Source of the DNA: Lewinella sp. W8
GTDB taxonomy: Bacteria; Bacteroidota; Bacteroidia; Chitinophagales; Saprospiraceae
NCBI RefSeq assembly: GCF_004375085.3
Contig: NZ_SNAQ03000018.1
Location: 1 to 64,000 of the forward strand
Direction of reading: 5' to 3'
DNA: 64,000 nt
Both the position numbers and the translations under genes were made by a program. Shown here in pieces: positions 10,601 to 19,500 of this stretch. The notes under the pieces were generated by a model that saw nothing but the letters and a program-made list of their open reading frames with translations, was not told where the DNA came from and did no database searches. The number at the start of each line of letters is the position of its first letter. Position 1 is the first letter of the stretch.

Positions 10601-13204
10601 GCTGCCGCCGTTCAGGGCCACCCGCTTGGTTCCCCATTCATCGAGTGGGATGTTCAGGCCGGCGTAAACGCCGTAGGGATCGAGGGGGAGTCTTTGGTTA
10701 TCAATGCTAAAGTTCCCTCCGGGCTCGAAGACCTTGGTGCTCATGCTGGCGTTGAGGGGGCCGGAAAGCTGATTGCCCAGGGAAGGCAGCTCAAAGTTGG
10801 CCACGCCGGATTCGTTGAGGGTCCCGGAAAAAATTTGCCGGGGAGCATCCCGCTCCAGTTCACGGGCGGGGTCGTGGAACTGGTAGTTGGTCCACTTAGG
10901 AAAATTCGGGCTTCGCGCGGAAACGCTCATATCGACGGTTGCTTCCAGGTTGGCTGCGGGTGCACCGTAGAGCCATTTGCTGCTCAGCCGTGCGGTGCGG
11001 GCGCCATTCCCCAGTCCGCCATCCGGAAGTTGCAGGTCAATATCCAATCGGTTCGGCTTGATGGTCTCAATCATCAGCGGGCACTGATAGGATTGCCCGC
11101 CCGCAGTAACGGTCGCCGTCCACTCCCCCGTGACGTCACCTTCATCAGTGACAAAATCCAGGGGATAAAGTCCCATCTCAAATGCCGGTCGTACCGTACG
11201 GCGCTCCATTACCCTGCCCTGGGCATCGGTCAGGGTAAATTCTACGGGGTAGGCGTCGGGGAGCCGGTCATCGCGGTCTTCCAGCACAAAGTGCAGGTAT
11301 ACCGAATCGCCGGGCCGCCAGACGCCCCGCTCCCGGTAGAAAGCCCCCTTGATGCCTCCGGCGGCGTTGGTGCCCCCCACATCAAAGCGGGCGAGGGCTA
11401 GTCCGCCCTCCCGGAACAAATCCAGGTAGGCGGCATCGCCACCGGAGCTGGCAATGATCACCGCCGGGCGTTCTTCGGTTTCCATCCTCACCTTACCGTC
11501 TCCGTCCGTCGTCCCCCGAAAGAGTTCTTTTTGTTGATAACTGTAGGCCGTAACCGTTACGCCGGTTCTCGGCGCCGCGGTAATCAGATCGGTGGCGAAG
11601 ACGACCGTTGACCGGTCCGGGTTCCGCTTGGTGATCAGCCCGAGGTTAGAGGAAAGGATATTCTGCGTGACAAAGCGGTCGCGGTTGTAATAGGCCGGCA
11701 TGCAGGGGTCGTCCCGATCGTCCCAGTCGAATTCATCGTAATAACCATACACACCGTAGTAGTCACCCAGTCTGCTGTTGGTTTCGGAAAATCCGATATT
11801 GAAGTCCTCCTGAGTATCCGTAAAGCTAAAGGTGGTCAATCCGAAATCTTCGGCCGCCAGATCGCAGCCGGCCGCCGCATCCTCCATGGCGAAGCCGAGC
11901 CGGACCTGATAAATCGATCCGGTTTTATCACCGATGTACTTGCTCAGGTCGATGGCGTACCGACTCCAGCGGGTGGGGTTAACCGAGCCGCTCAGGCGGC
12001 TCAGGGGAATTCGCTCCTGGGCCACGATCTTTCCCACCCGGCGTAGGGTCCAGTCTCCGGACTCATCGCTGATGCTGTTATCCTTGAGGTACTGCTGAAC
12101 GTTATCGGCGTAAATCTCAAAGAGTTCCAGCTGGACGGCGTCCAGTCCGATGGCCTCAAAGGGGAACAGGCGTTTCCCCTGGTGGGGCATGATGGCACCG
12201 CTGCCCACCATTCTCAGCATGGGCTCCGTCCTGCCCAGGTTCAGCAACCAGGCCGTTTCCCGATTAAGGTTCTTGCCCCTGGCATTTTTAATGCCCGTGG
12301 AAACGGAGAGACTCGCCTCTCCGTTGTCGCTCCCTTTGGGATAAATTTTCAGGAGGTTCCCGTCAATGCTGGCCGTGTAGGCGATACTTGGATCAAAACG
12401 AACCAGGCCGTTAACGTTTTGGCGGGCGTCCAGGGCATCACTGAAGCGCACGACCACGGCACCATCTCCCAGGTCATCCACGTCTACACTTTCCACCCGG
12501 AAGGTGCCGGCGGGGGGAACTTCCACGCTCAATTCACCCTTGCTCTCTTCGAAACCCAGACTGGAGCCGTCGTAATAAATGGTCACCGGACTGGGGTTAG
12601 CCGACCGATTGGGTCCCTGGATGACGTAGGTAAAGGCCTGGCCTCCCTCTTCTGCTTCTACGGACACGTTGAGGGATTTCCCGTCTTGTTGTGCCCGGAG
12701 CATCTGGTTAATTTCTTCCAGCGAAGCGCCATCATTAGTGACTACCCTACCCCGGATTTCAACGGCACCAACCCGGTCTGCGGGGACGTAGATTCCTTCC
12801 GAGATTACTTCCGCTCGCCGGGCGGGCGTACTGAAGGAGAAGGAATAATCTGCTTCCTCAAAAATGGAGGATAGCCGGAGCAGGCCGGTATATTTCGTCC
12901 CGGAGGCCCAGCCTTCGCTGGGCGTGAAGGTGAAGGAGTTTCCCTGAAGGCTGGCGGTTCCCGCTACGCTGGGCGTAATCGTGATGAGTTTTTCTGCATC
13001 CACGCCGTCGGGAAGGGAATCAAAAGTGACGTAGAGGGGATCGAGCCGGCCAATCACCCCGGAAGTATGGGCCAAAAGTACCGCTGGCATGGCCTGGGCT
13101 TCCTCCATGGTTCGGGCTTCACTCTTTTTCCCCTTACAGCCGGGGAATAAAAAGCAGAGTAGTACGAAAACCGGCAAGAATGCCAAGAATTTGCGGGTGA
13201 GCAT
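7667..13204 (-). CDS. Alpha-2-macroglobulin family lipoprotein (MG2/thioester)
   Basis: This 1845-residue protein is a bacterial alpha-2-macroglobulin, a periplasmic or surface protease trap. The N-terminus is a lipoprotein signal with Cys23 in FPGC. Next come Big-5-like and MG domains, an MG2 domain with the GGIKGAFYRERGVWRPGDSVY signature near residues 620-650, an A2M family core (around DEGLLGLT), and the thioester segment YGCVEQ with Cys1393 and Gln1396. The thioester is intact, with Val in place of the more usual Leu. Alpha/alpha-toroid repeats and a receptor-binding-like C-terminal domain follow. The usual pbpC partner is not adjacent. It is divergent from the LON-domain gene. Confidence 0.95.
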   Translation of the reverse strand: MLTRKFLAFLPVFVLLCFLFPGCKGKKSEARTMEEAQAMPAVLLAHTSGVIGRLDPLYVTFDSLPDGVDAEKLITITPSVAGTASLQGNSFTFTPSEGWASGTKYTGLLRLSSIFEEADYSFSFSTPARRAEVISEGIYVPADRVGAVEIRGRVVTNDGASLEEINQMLRAQQDGKSLNVSVEAEEGGQAFTYVIQGPNRSANPSPVTIYYDGSSLGFEESKGELSVEVPPAGTFRVESVDVDDLGDGAVVVRFSDALDARQNVNGLVRFDPSIAYTASIDGNLLKIYPKGSDNGEASLSVSTGIKNARGKNLNRETAWLLNLGRTEPMLRMVGSGAIMPHQGKRLFPFEAIGLDAVQLELFEIYADNVQQYLKDNSISDESGDWTLRRVGKIVAQERIPLSRLSGSVNPTRWSRYAIDLSKYIGDKTGSIYQVRLGFAMEDAAAGCDLAAEDFGLTTFSFTDTQEDFNIGFSETNSRLGDYYGVYGYYDEFDWDDRDDPCMPAYYNRDRFVTQNILSSNLGLITKRNPDRSTVVFATDLITAAPRTGVTVTAYSYQQKELFRGTTDGDGKVRMETEERPAVIIASSGGDAAYLDLFREGGLALARFDVGGTNAAGGIKGAFYRERGVWRPGDSVYLHFVLEDRDDRLPDAYPVEFTLTDAQGRVMERRTVRPAFEMGLYPLDFVTDEGDVTGEWTATVTAGGQSYQCPLMIETIKPNRLDIDLQLPDGGLGNGARTARLSSKWLYGAPAANLEATVDMSVSARSPNFPKWTNYQFHDPARELERDAPRQIFSGTLNESGVANFELPSLGNQLSGPLNASMSTKVFEPGGNFSIDNQRLPLDPYGVYAGLNIPLDEWGTKRVALNGGSTIQLAAVNTKGEGTAGRRLSVGVYRVNWRYWWQDNYDNVARFNGTQHREAIGTYSAITGADGAAQLKVEVSDWGRYLVRVCDEGGHCSGDYFYAGYNQEEEDRESASLLRLSAQRDQVSVGEEVVVRVPTSAGGNLLVSLETGAGTLKQFWVPAAAGQTEIKFRAEADMVPTVYANVSLLQPYEQTTNDRPVRLYGVLPVEVTDPATVLDPSLTLADEWRPGEKVSVSVKESAGKSMAYTLAVVDEGLLGLTRFQTPDLHDQFFGKEALSVRTYDLYRYVIGSLNGAFGKVLAIGGDGAESGEEEPTANRFEPVVRHLGPFYLEGGKTGRHEIQLPNYVGAVRVMVVATGNRAYGSIGRRVPVRQPLMVLPTLPRVLGPGETVDMPVNVFAMTDQVRNVDVAVEESEGLVRVNSAGQPLNFRAAGDQLAYFPLQVGERAGVAKFSVTGQANGERASQEIEIAVRHPNEVETRTRTVSIAPGSEETIPYQQFGLPGTRETILELSALPAMNLDKHLKYLLRYPYGCVEQTVSPAFAQLYLDQMTELTPEQDQRRRANVVAGLNALRKFQTSSGGMGYWPGNRDAHPWASNYVLHFLTEAERAGFGIPFDLKNSLIQFQTRAASNWRVDGEVFYTSREQLMLDQAYRLYGLARAGKADIGAMNRLRGQAAELPAPARFQLAAGYAVLGRQQVASELIDGVNTVGKSYRELGYTFGSQLRDMAMILESQLAMDDKTAADRQAFRLAERIGKRGWLSTQEAAFAFVALGKVNASAGQQISADFTSPTGAQSAVGSNSGVYQIELPAEGAGGTFALKNTGTGTLYATVIISGKPGPGEEKAANENLVLTVTYTDLNGQELDVSQLKSGTDFVANYTVRNPGTLGMNYRQLALRSLLPSGWEVSNERLSGTDGAQEGQFTYRDYRDDRIYTFFHLNRGETKNFALRMTATYPGRYYLPAQTSEAMYADDVRAVVKGQWVQVTR

Positions 13205-13449
13205 AGGTATATGGGTGGTTTTGACAACAAAATAAGGTTTCAGTGCTTACCTATGACACTCATTCTTCTTTGAAGCGGTTTAAACTTTTCGTTCGCAACC
13301 TTATCCGAGCGCAGATTAGCTTTAGTTTCGTTGCGAAAATTGTCCGGTAGCTTTGGCTATTCTCCAATTTCCGCGCCTCCTCAAGAAAAATCCACGGCTC
13401 CTGAATGTTTAGTTCAGATAGTTATTAAGCGCTTCATAATAATTCCAGC

Positions 13450-14085
13450 ATGACGGAGCAATTGGCCTTATTCCCCCTCCAATTGGTTGCTTACCCCGGC
13501 GAGGGCGTCAACCTCCATATTTTTGAGCCACGCTACCGTCAACTCATTAGTGATGCGGAAGAATTTGGAATCACCTTTGGGATTCCTACCGTCATTAACG
13601 GAAGCGTGCGGCCCATCGCCACGGAAGTTAAATTACTTGAAGTAGCCAAGCGTTACCCTTCCGGAGAGTCCGACGTGCGCACGATGGGAGAACGCATTTT
13701 TCTCATCGAAAATTTTCATAAAGTCTCTCCCAATAAGCTCTACCCCGGCGGGGAAGTGCGATTCCTGGAATTAGACGCCGCCGAAAACCCGAGCATCAAC
13801 GAAGAAATCGTATTCCTTACCCGGGAAATCTACGAGTTACTGCAGGTGGAAAAAGAAGTACGGGACCCCTGGGCCGGCTTCACGACCTACGACATTGCTC
13901 ACTACGTAGGACTGACCCTCGAACAGGAATACGAACTCCTCACCCTGATCAATAGTGAAGAACGGCAATCCTTTCTGCTGGATCACCTGCGAAGCATCAA
14001 GCCCACCATTGAGCAAAAATCCAACATCAAGGCCCGGGCACAACTCAACGGGCACTTCAAGGAGTTGATGCCTCCCAAATTTTAA
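13450..14085 (+). CDS. LON substrate-binding-domain protein
   Basis: This 211-residue protein consists of the N-terminal Lon-type substrate-binding domain alone (motifs LALFPLQLVAYPGEGVNLHI and FEPRYRQLI at residues 4-32). It has no AAA ATPase and no protease domain. Stand-alone LON-domain proteins are widespread, and their role (binding of unfolded or modified proteins) is poorly defined. It converges on the HIT gene, with a shared hairpin terminator between them. Confidence 0.88.
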   Translation: MTEQLALFPLQLVAYPGEGVNLHIFEPRYRQLISDAEEFGITFGIPTVINGSVRPIATEVKLLEVAKRYPSGESDVRTMGERIFLIENFHKVSPNKLYPGGEVRFLELDAAENPSINEEIVFLTREIYELLQVEKEVRDPWAGFTTYDIAHYVGLTLEQEYELLTLINSEERQSFLLDHLRSIKPTIEQKSNIKARAQLNGHFKELMPPKF

Positions 14086-14092
14086 ACAAGAT

Positions 14093-14118
14093 GGGGGCGC
14101 TCCTGCCGGAACGCCCCC
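14093..14118. terminator. Bidirectional hairpin terminator
   Basis: GGGGGCG (14093-14099) pairs with CGCCCCC (14112-14118), and TCC/GGA extends the stem inside. It sits in the 65-nt gap between convergent genes (stops at 14085 and 14151). The flanks are only weakly T-rich. Confidence 0.6.
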
Positions 14119-14150
14119 TGGTTAAATTACGTCAATTTCTTTGACCAGCC

Positions 14151-14549
14151 TTACCCCCGCTCGTAGGCGGCTCCAATGGCCGCCGCCAGTTCCTGCATTC
14201 TTTCCGGGCTCACTTCCACGGATTGACCGAAGCGGAAATCCTTTTCCGTATTTACGGGCACCAGGTGTACGTGCGCGTGGGGAACTTCAAGGCCCAGCAC
14301 CCCCGTGGCGATACGGTTACAGTCCACCACCGATTTTATGGCTCGGGCTACCCGCCGACTGAAAACGGCCAGTCCGGCGATCTCTTCTTCGGAAAGGTCA
14401 AAGTAGTAATCTACCTCTCGTTTGGGGATACACAGGGTATGGCCTTCCATCATCGGACGAATGTCCAGAAAGGCATAAAACTCCTCCGTTTCCGCCACCT
14501 TGTAGCTGGGAATGTCTCCCCGGAGAATCTTGGTAAAGATGGAAGCCAT
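14151..14549 (-). CDS. HIT-family nucleotide hydrolase (HinT-like)
   Basis: This 132-residue HIT protein carries the histidine-triad motif HAHVHLVP, with His91, His93 and His95. The N-terminal IFTKILRGDIPSYKV motif is typical of HinT purine phosphoramidases. It likely hydrolyses AMP-lysine or aminoacyl-adenylate-type substrates in the cytoplasm. It starts 1 nt after the greA stop, so the two form an operon. Confidence 0.93.
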   Translation of the reverse strand: MASIFTKILRGDIPSYKVAETEEFYAFLDIRPMMEGHTLCIPKREVDYYFDLSEEEIAGLAVFSRRVARAIKSVVDCNRIATGVLGLEVPHAHVHLVPVNTEKDFRFGQSVEVSPERMQELAAAIGAAYERG

Positions 14550-14550
14550 A

Positions 14551-15024
14551 CTAGATAAAAATCTTTACGATCTCAAATTGAATGGCTCCGTTAGGCGTCT
14601 TGACCTCCGCCAGGTCTCCTTCGGCCTTGCCCAACAGGCCCTGCCCCATCGGACTATTGACGGAGATTTTTTTGGACTTCAGGTCAGCTTCGGATTCGGA
14701 AACTAGCTTGTATGTCATTTCCCGCTTGTTTTTAACGTTGCGGATGGTAACGTTGCTCATTACCGTGACCTTGCTGGTGTCGAGCTGGGTTTCGTCCAGG
14801 ACACGAGCGTTAGCCATTACTTTTTCCAGCTCATTGATCTTCATTTCCAGCAGGCCCTGCGCGTCTTTGGCGGCATCGTATTCTGCATTCTCGGACAGGT
14901 CACCCTTTTCCCGGGCTTCCGCAATGGCGGCGGCCACCTCGGCTCTGCCGGTAGTCTTCAGTTCTTCTAAGTCGGCTTTCAGTTTGTCGAAGCCCTCCTG
15001 AGAAAGATAATGCGTTTTCGACAT
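14551..15024 (-). CDS. greA: Transcription elongation factor GreA
   Basis: The 157-residue protein stimulates RNA polymerase to cleave backtracked transcripts. The N-terminal coiled coil carries the acidic-tip signature GDLSENAEYDAAKDAQG (around residues 41-57), and the C-terminal FKBP-like domain ends SPMGQGLLGKAEGD. Length is standard. The leader is about 200 nt long and contains a promoter-like box and a terminator-like hairpin, listed separately. The HIT gene follows immediately. Confidence 0.96.
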   Translation of the reverse strand: MSKTHYLSQEGFDKLKADLEELKTTGRAEVAAAIAEAREKGDLSENAEYDAAKDAQGLLEMKINELEKVMANARVLDETQLDTSKVTVMSNVTIRNVKNKREMTYKLVSESEADLKSKKISVNSPMGQGLLGKAEGDLAEVKTPNGAIQFEIVKIFI

Positions 15025-15200
15025 GATTCAGTTTTTGGTTAGTAAAGCAGAAAATCCTCCCTCCTCCCCGAGGGAAGTAGTGAAGATCCAACTTACTCAT
15101 GGTAAAATCGGGGCTTGGGGGTTGATAACACCCACGTAAATAGCCACCAAGTATGGTTTTAGTGGGGAACTACGAGTTTCCCTCTTGGGCAAAAACAGAA

Positions 15201-15225
15201 ACGTTCCTACCTGCGGTAGAAACGC
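15201..15225 (-). terminator. Hairpin with U-tract: PorV-gene terminator or greA leader attenuator
   Basis: Read on the minus strand, an 11-bp stem (two or three G-U pairs, GCA triloop) spans 15225-15201. It is followed by TTTCTGTTTTTG. It lies 93 nt after the PorV-like stop (15319) and about 20 nt after a TATATTTG box on the same strand, upstream of greA. Confidence 0.6.
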
Positions 15226-15245
15226 TTCCTGATTATGCTTAGTTT

Positions 15246-15253
15246 CAAATATA
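15246..15253 (-). promoter_or_regulatory. Candidate greA promoter (-7 box TATATTTG)
   Basis: TATATTTG matches TAnnTTTG on the minus strand, with TTGACC about 24 nt upstream. It is placed to drive greA with a leader of about 220 nt. Confidence 0.5.
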
Positions 15254-15318
15254 CGGCTTTTCATCCGTATTCTGGGTCAATTTCGACGGGGGGCATCAGC
15301 CATCCCGGACGGAGCGTC

Positions 15319-16368
15319 CTAGAAGGATAGCCCCAGACCGATATTGTGCGTCCCGTTGTAAATCCGGGTATTCCGCCAGGCGTAGTCAACGCTGAAACGA
15401 CGGCTCCGGTCTCCCTTCTTGAAGGGAACGCGGATACTGGCGCCAGCACTGAGGCCATCGTAAAGGGGCACCTCGGTCAGGTCGTCGGTTTCCATGTCCG
15501 CCCGGTATCCGGCCCGGGCGATGAATTGCTCGCGGAAGGCATACTCCACGGCACCGCCCAGTTGGTCACGGCTGAAGGAATTCGCCGTAAAGTTACCGAT
15601 AACCGTTACCCGGTGATCAATCTGATTGGCCAGCAGATCATAGCTGGCACCAATGTTGAGCACGGAGGGCATTTCAAAGCCCGCTGCTCGCTGATCATAG
15701 GTTAAATTAAAATCATCTGCTTGGTCTGGCGAAGGAGCGGATGTGGCCAACCCCTGTCCACCGAAGGCCATCCGGCTGCCGATGTTCCGCAGGCTGAGGC
15801 CGAATTTGAATTCATCGTTGTCGCCGGTAACGTACTGCACGCCGGCATCGATGGCAAAGCCAAAGGCACTTACGTCGCTGGTGCCTTCACTGACACCCCG
15901 CAGGGTAAAACCCACGGAAACCTTGTTGTCAAATACGTAACTGTAGGTGATACCGATGTTGATGAAGCTCAGGTTCAGCAGTGCTCCGGTACCTTCCGGC
16001 TGGGCGGTGGTCGTTACCGGTACGTCGCCGAAGTCCAGGCTCATCAGGCTGAAGCCGAATGCTCCGTTCTCACCAGCTCGGGTACCCACACCAATAGCTT
16101 GCATTGAAATCCCAGTGCCTGCCAGGTAATTAGCGTATCCGAGCATTACTTCGGTGCCTCCCAGACGAGACAATCCGGCCGGATTGATCCGCATACTCTC
16201 CACACCAATGACGCTGGAGGTATTCAGGGAGTGCAGTCCGGCGGAAGGCGCCCAGGGGTTCATCAGAAGCTGAGCGGCACCGGCTTCTCCCTGACGATCT
16301 GGGTTTCCGGCGAAGGCCGTCGCGGAGAACAGCCCAATGCAGAGGAAAAAGAGGTAGATTTTCTTCAT
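15319..16368 (-). CDS. PorV/PorQ-like outer-membrane beta-barrel protein
   Basis: This 349-residue protein begins at the ATG at 16368, which gives a signal peptide (MKKIYLFFLCIGLFSATAFA). An upstream in-frame ATG at 16494 would add 42 residues with no signal character. The motifs GxxGAAQLLMNP, RINPAGLSRL and repeated amphipathic strands (GFGxSLxxLDFGDVPVTT) identify the PorV/PorQ (UPF0164) barrel family. These proteins serve type IX secretion as shuttle or docking proteins. It ends GLGLSF, as outer-membrane barrels do. It follows the T9SS-like substrate gene in the same direction, with a 159-nt gap that holds an inverted repeat. Confidence 0.85.
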   Translation of the reverse strand: MKKIYLFFLCIGLFSATAFAGNPDRQGEAGAAQLLMNPWAPSAGLHSLNTSSVIGVESMRINPAGLSRLGGTEVMLGYANYLAGTGISMQAIGVGTRAGENGAFGFSLMSLDFGDVPVTTTAQPEGTGALLNLSFINIGITYSYVFDNKVSVGFTLRGVSEGTSDVSAFGFAIDAGVQYVTGDNDEFKFGLSLRNIGSRMAFGGQGLATSAPSPDQADDFNLTYDQRAAGFEMPSVLNIGASYDLLANQIDHRVTVIGNFTANSFSRDQLGGAVEYAFREQFIARAGYRADMETDDLTEVPLYDGLSAGASIRVPFKKGDRSRRFSVDYAWRNTRIYNGTHNIGLGLSF

Positions 16369-16447
16369 TCCGAAGGAATTATGGTGCTCCACAACGGAGC
16401 TTTTTGGGGAAGCAACGGTCAGGACCGTGGCTACTTTTGGGCGAGGT

Positions 16448-16506
16448 CGCAGGTGCAAAGTGTTTCGGTAAAGCATGGCTCTTTCCGAATCCACCCTGCA
16501 CCTGCG
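16448..16506. promoter_or_regulatory. Inverted repeat CGCAGGTGCA...TGCACCTGCG upstream of PorV-like gene
   Basis: CGCAGGTGCA (16448-16457) and TGCACCTGCG (16497-16506) form a perfect 10-bp inverted repeat with a 39-bp spacer, in the gap upstream of the gene starting at 16368. The same 10-mer recurs at 29534, upstream of purM. On the minus strand it is preceded by TTTG, as at a Bacteroidota -7 region. Confidence 0.45.
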
Positions 16507-16527
16507 TTTTCGCCTGATTAATTTTAA

Positions 16528-19500
16528 TTAAAGGCCTGCGGGGTCAAACGTACGCTGAACGCCGAAGAACTTCAGGGTCCGTTCTCCTAAACCAGGGGCC
16601 TGTACGTGAATCAGGTAGATACCACTGGCGACCGGAATTTGGCGGTAGTTGCGCAAATCCCACTCCAGTGCCGGAGAGATTTCTCGTGAACCTACCGGAA
16701 CTTCGTCCCGCTCGTACTTCCGGATGAACTTGCCGTCCAGACTGTAGATCGTCACCGTTGCCCGGGCGGGCAGGTTGGTAATCTTCACGTTGGTCTCGAA
16801 CGGAGAGTCTTCGTACGAACTGAAGGCATAGTAGGGGTTGGGCACGACGTTGATCATGTCCAGCGCACGGTTGATAGCCACATCGTCCAGGTCTCGGTTA
16901 GCGGACTTCCCATCGAAAGTGAAGCGATAGGTGGGGTAACCATTCGTGTCGTCGGTTCCCTCGGCGAATCCGTACTTATTGCTGACCCGCAGTTTGATGC
17001 GAACGTCATTGGGGATGATGCCATCCTCGTAGGAGAGTAACTCGGCACCCGGTGTAAGCACGGGGAAACCAGCCCAGATGATCTCCCGCACGCCGTTCAC
17101 CTTACGGTTCAGGTTCGTCCGGGGCTCAAAGCGACTTTCTAGGAATTCTCCTTCGTCGTAGGGCAGCTTGGTCACGTAGAAGAAGTGTTGTCCACCAGCC
17201 ACGAAATCTAAAAGACTCAAGGGGGCATCAGGTACTTTATCAAACAGGACACTGGAAGGGTTCCAGATCATGTCCGCACCATTATGTTCCAGAGCAAAGT
17301 TGTCACTGTATTCCGTACTATCATACAGGCTGTTCTCTCCCCAGAATACCTGAAGTCGTTGTCCCGTTTCCACGTCCACCGCATAGCCGGGGAACCATCC
17401 CATACCATTTTCCTGATCCGGATCGACGTTTTCGTCCTCGGCGGGCAGGCCGTTTTCGTCCGCCTCGCGGGTTACTGACGGAGTGTTGCGAAGATCAAAC
17501 ATTACGGGAGCATCATCGGGCTTAACCTGCTGGCCGTTGATGATAATGTCTTCGTAGAAGTAGTTGGAGGTTTCCACTACCGGACAACGCGTCCACAGCG
17601 ACTTGTCGGACGTCAAGACGATGTCAACGTTCGTCAGATCCTGCATACTAAAGAAGCGGGCCGCGCTGCTGTTGGTCCGGGTGGTCGTCAACCAGACCGG
17701 TGACAGGAAGGGAATACCGTTTTCCTTCTCCTCCCAGTACATGAGCTGGTAGGGGTAAATGCCGGGGAATAGGTCATTATACTGCTGCTCGGGGTCTTCG
17801 TCCTCGAACTGATCCATAAACTCGGTATCTACGTAGTCAAATAGATTATTTGCTAGCTGAATAGGTATTCCACCAAATAATAGATTATCGGGAATGAAGC
17901 TCAGCCAGGGATCAGCACTTGCGTCTTCGTAGGTGATAGACGCACCGATGGCGCCGTTGGCGCCCATGGGGTCATCGCCGGGTTCCGGAGCATCGCCTAA
18001 CTGTACGGAGAAGCCGAATTCAGGCACGATCTGTTCGTTGTTCTCACTGATCGGACGCTCGCTGAGGATCGTGGGTACGCCACAGTCATCAAGACAACGC
18101 AGGGTCCACAGCACGGGAGCATCGAGGTCTTCGTTGCTCATATCCTCATCCATGAAGGTGATCTCGTATTCACCGTCGACGATATTTCGGGGGTCGGCGA
18201 CGAACACGTTAATCGGTCCGGCACCCTGTGCATAAGTAAGTTCGGGTACGACCGTTTCACCGTTGGCGAATGCTGCTTCGATTTCTTCGACCGTTTCGGC
18301 GGACAGGTCAAGGAAGTTGTTGTTGTTACCCTGACCGGCTAAGCGGGTTACTACGGCACCTTCACCATATTCGGCAAATAACTCTTTGTCAAGAATCGGA
18401 CGTGGGATGGCGGTGTAGTAATCATTACCAGTAAGGTCATCTCCAATATTACGACTCGAGGGTTGGTATTGCTTAGGTTGGCCGGGATTATCCTGATCAA
18501 ACGGATCGTACTCCTTGTAGTTGTTGTATCCGTAGGCGATTACGGTGAAGTAGTAACGGCGGTGGTTAATCAGTCGGGTATCACCATCACTGGCGAAGGC
18601 ATCCTCCTTGATGCTAAGACTGTGGCGGATTCCGTTATCAGTTCCATTTACCTGGAGGCTGGGAACGAGGAATGGATCCGGCAACGGGTTATCTGCTTCA
18701 TTGACCGGTCCCCAATTAAATACCTTGGTGATGCCATTGTCTACGTCAAACTGTGCGATTTCCCGTACCCGATCGGGATCTTCGATGTCCGCCAGGGTTA
18801 CGTCTGGTCCGGCCAATTGGAATACCCGGTAGCCTTCAAATCGGTAGAGGCTATCGAAGCCAGTGGGCACTCCCAGTCCGGGCTCCTGGTAGGCTTCGTT
18901 GAAGTTGTTGCTAGCACGGTCATTGCTAAACAATAAGATCACTTCGCGATCCAACTCTACAATGTCCACATCAGGTGCGTCAGGGCCATCAATTAAGTCA
19001 AAGCAGTTGTCAAAGAGAGATTGTGCCAGGTCATCAGCCTGCTGCAGACGCTGAATGGAGGGGGCCGGATAAGTTTGGTCCGGAACCCAGACTACCCCGA
19101 TAATCAGTTCGTTTACCGCACCTGGCTGGAGGGTAAAGGGTCCGGAAGCCTGAATGGTTCGGCGGTCGCCGAAGGGAAGTTCTTCGGTAACCATTGACCA
19201 CCCGGCAGGGTCATTTGGCGCACTGGAGAAAGCGTAACGGGTAGGATTTCCGGTTGCTTCGTCGTAGCCATCGCCGGTATCCGTGAGTACGGAACCGTCG
19301 CGCCAGCGTCCCTGCAGGTAAAGATAGTACTCCTCTGCCGTGGAAGGGTCGGTAGTTGCGGGGGCAGGACCACCTACTCCACCATTATTAATGTAAATGA
19401 AGGAACTCATGCCGAGTTCTTCCTCGCCGATTTGCACACCGTTGGCGTCGAAGATCGGGGCACGAGGACCACGGAAGTAGTCTACCCCAAGAATGGGAAT

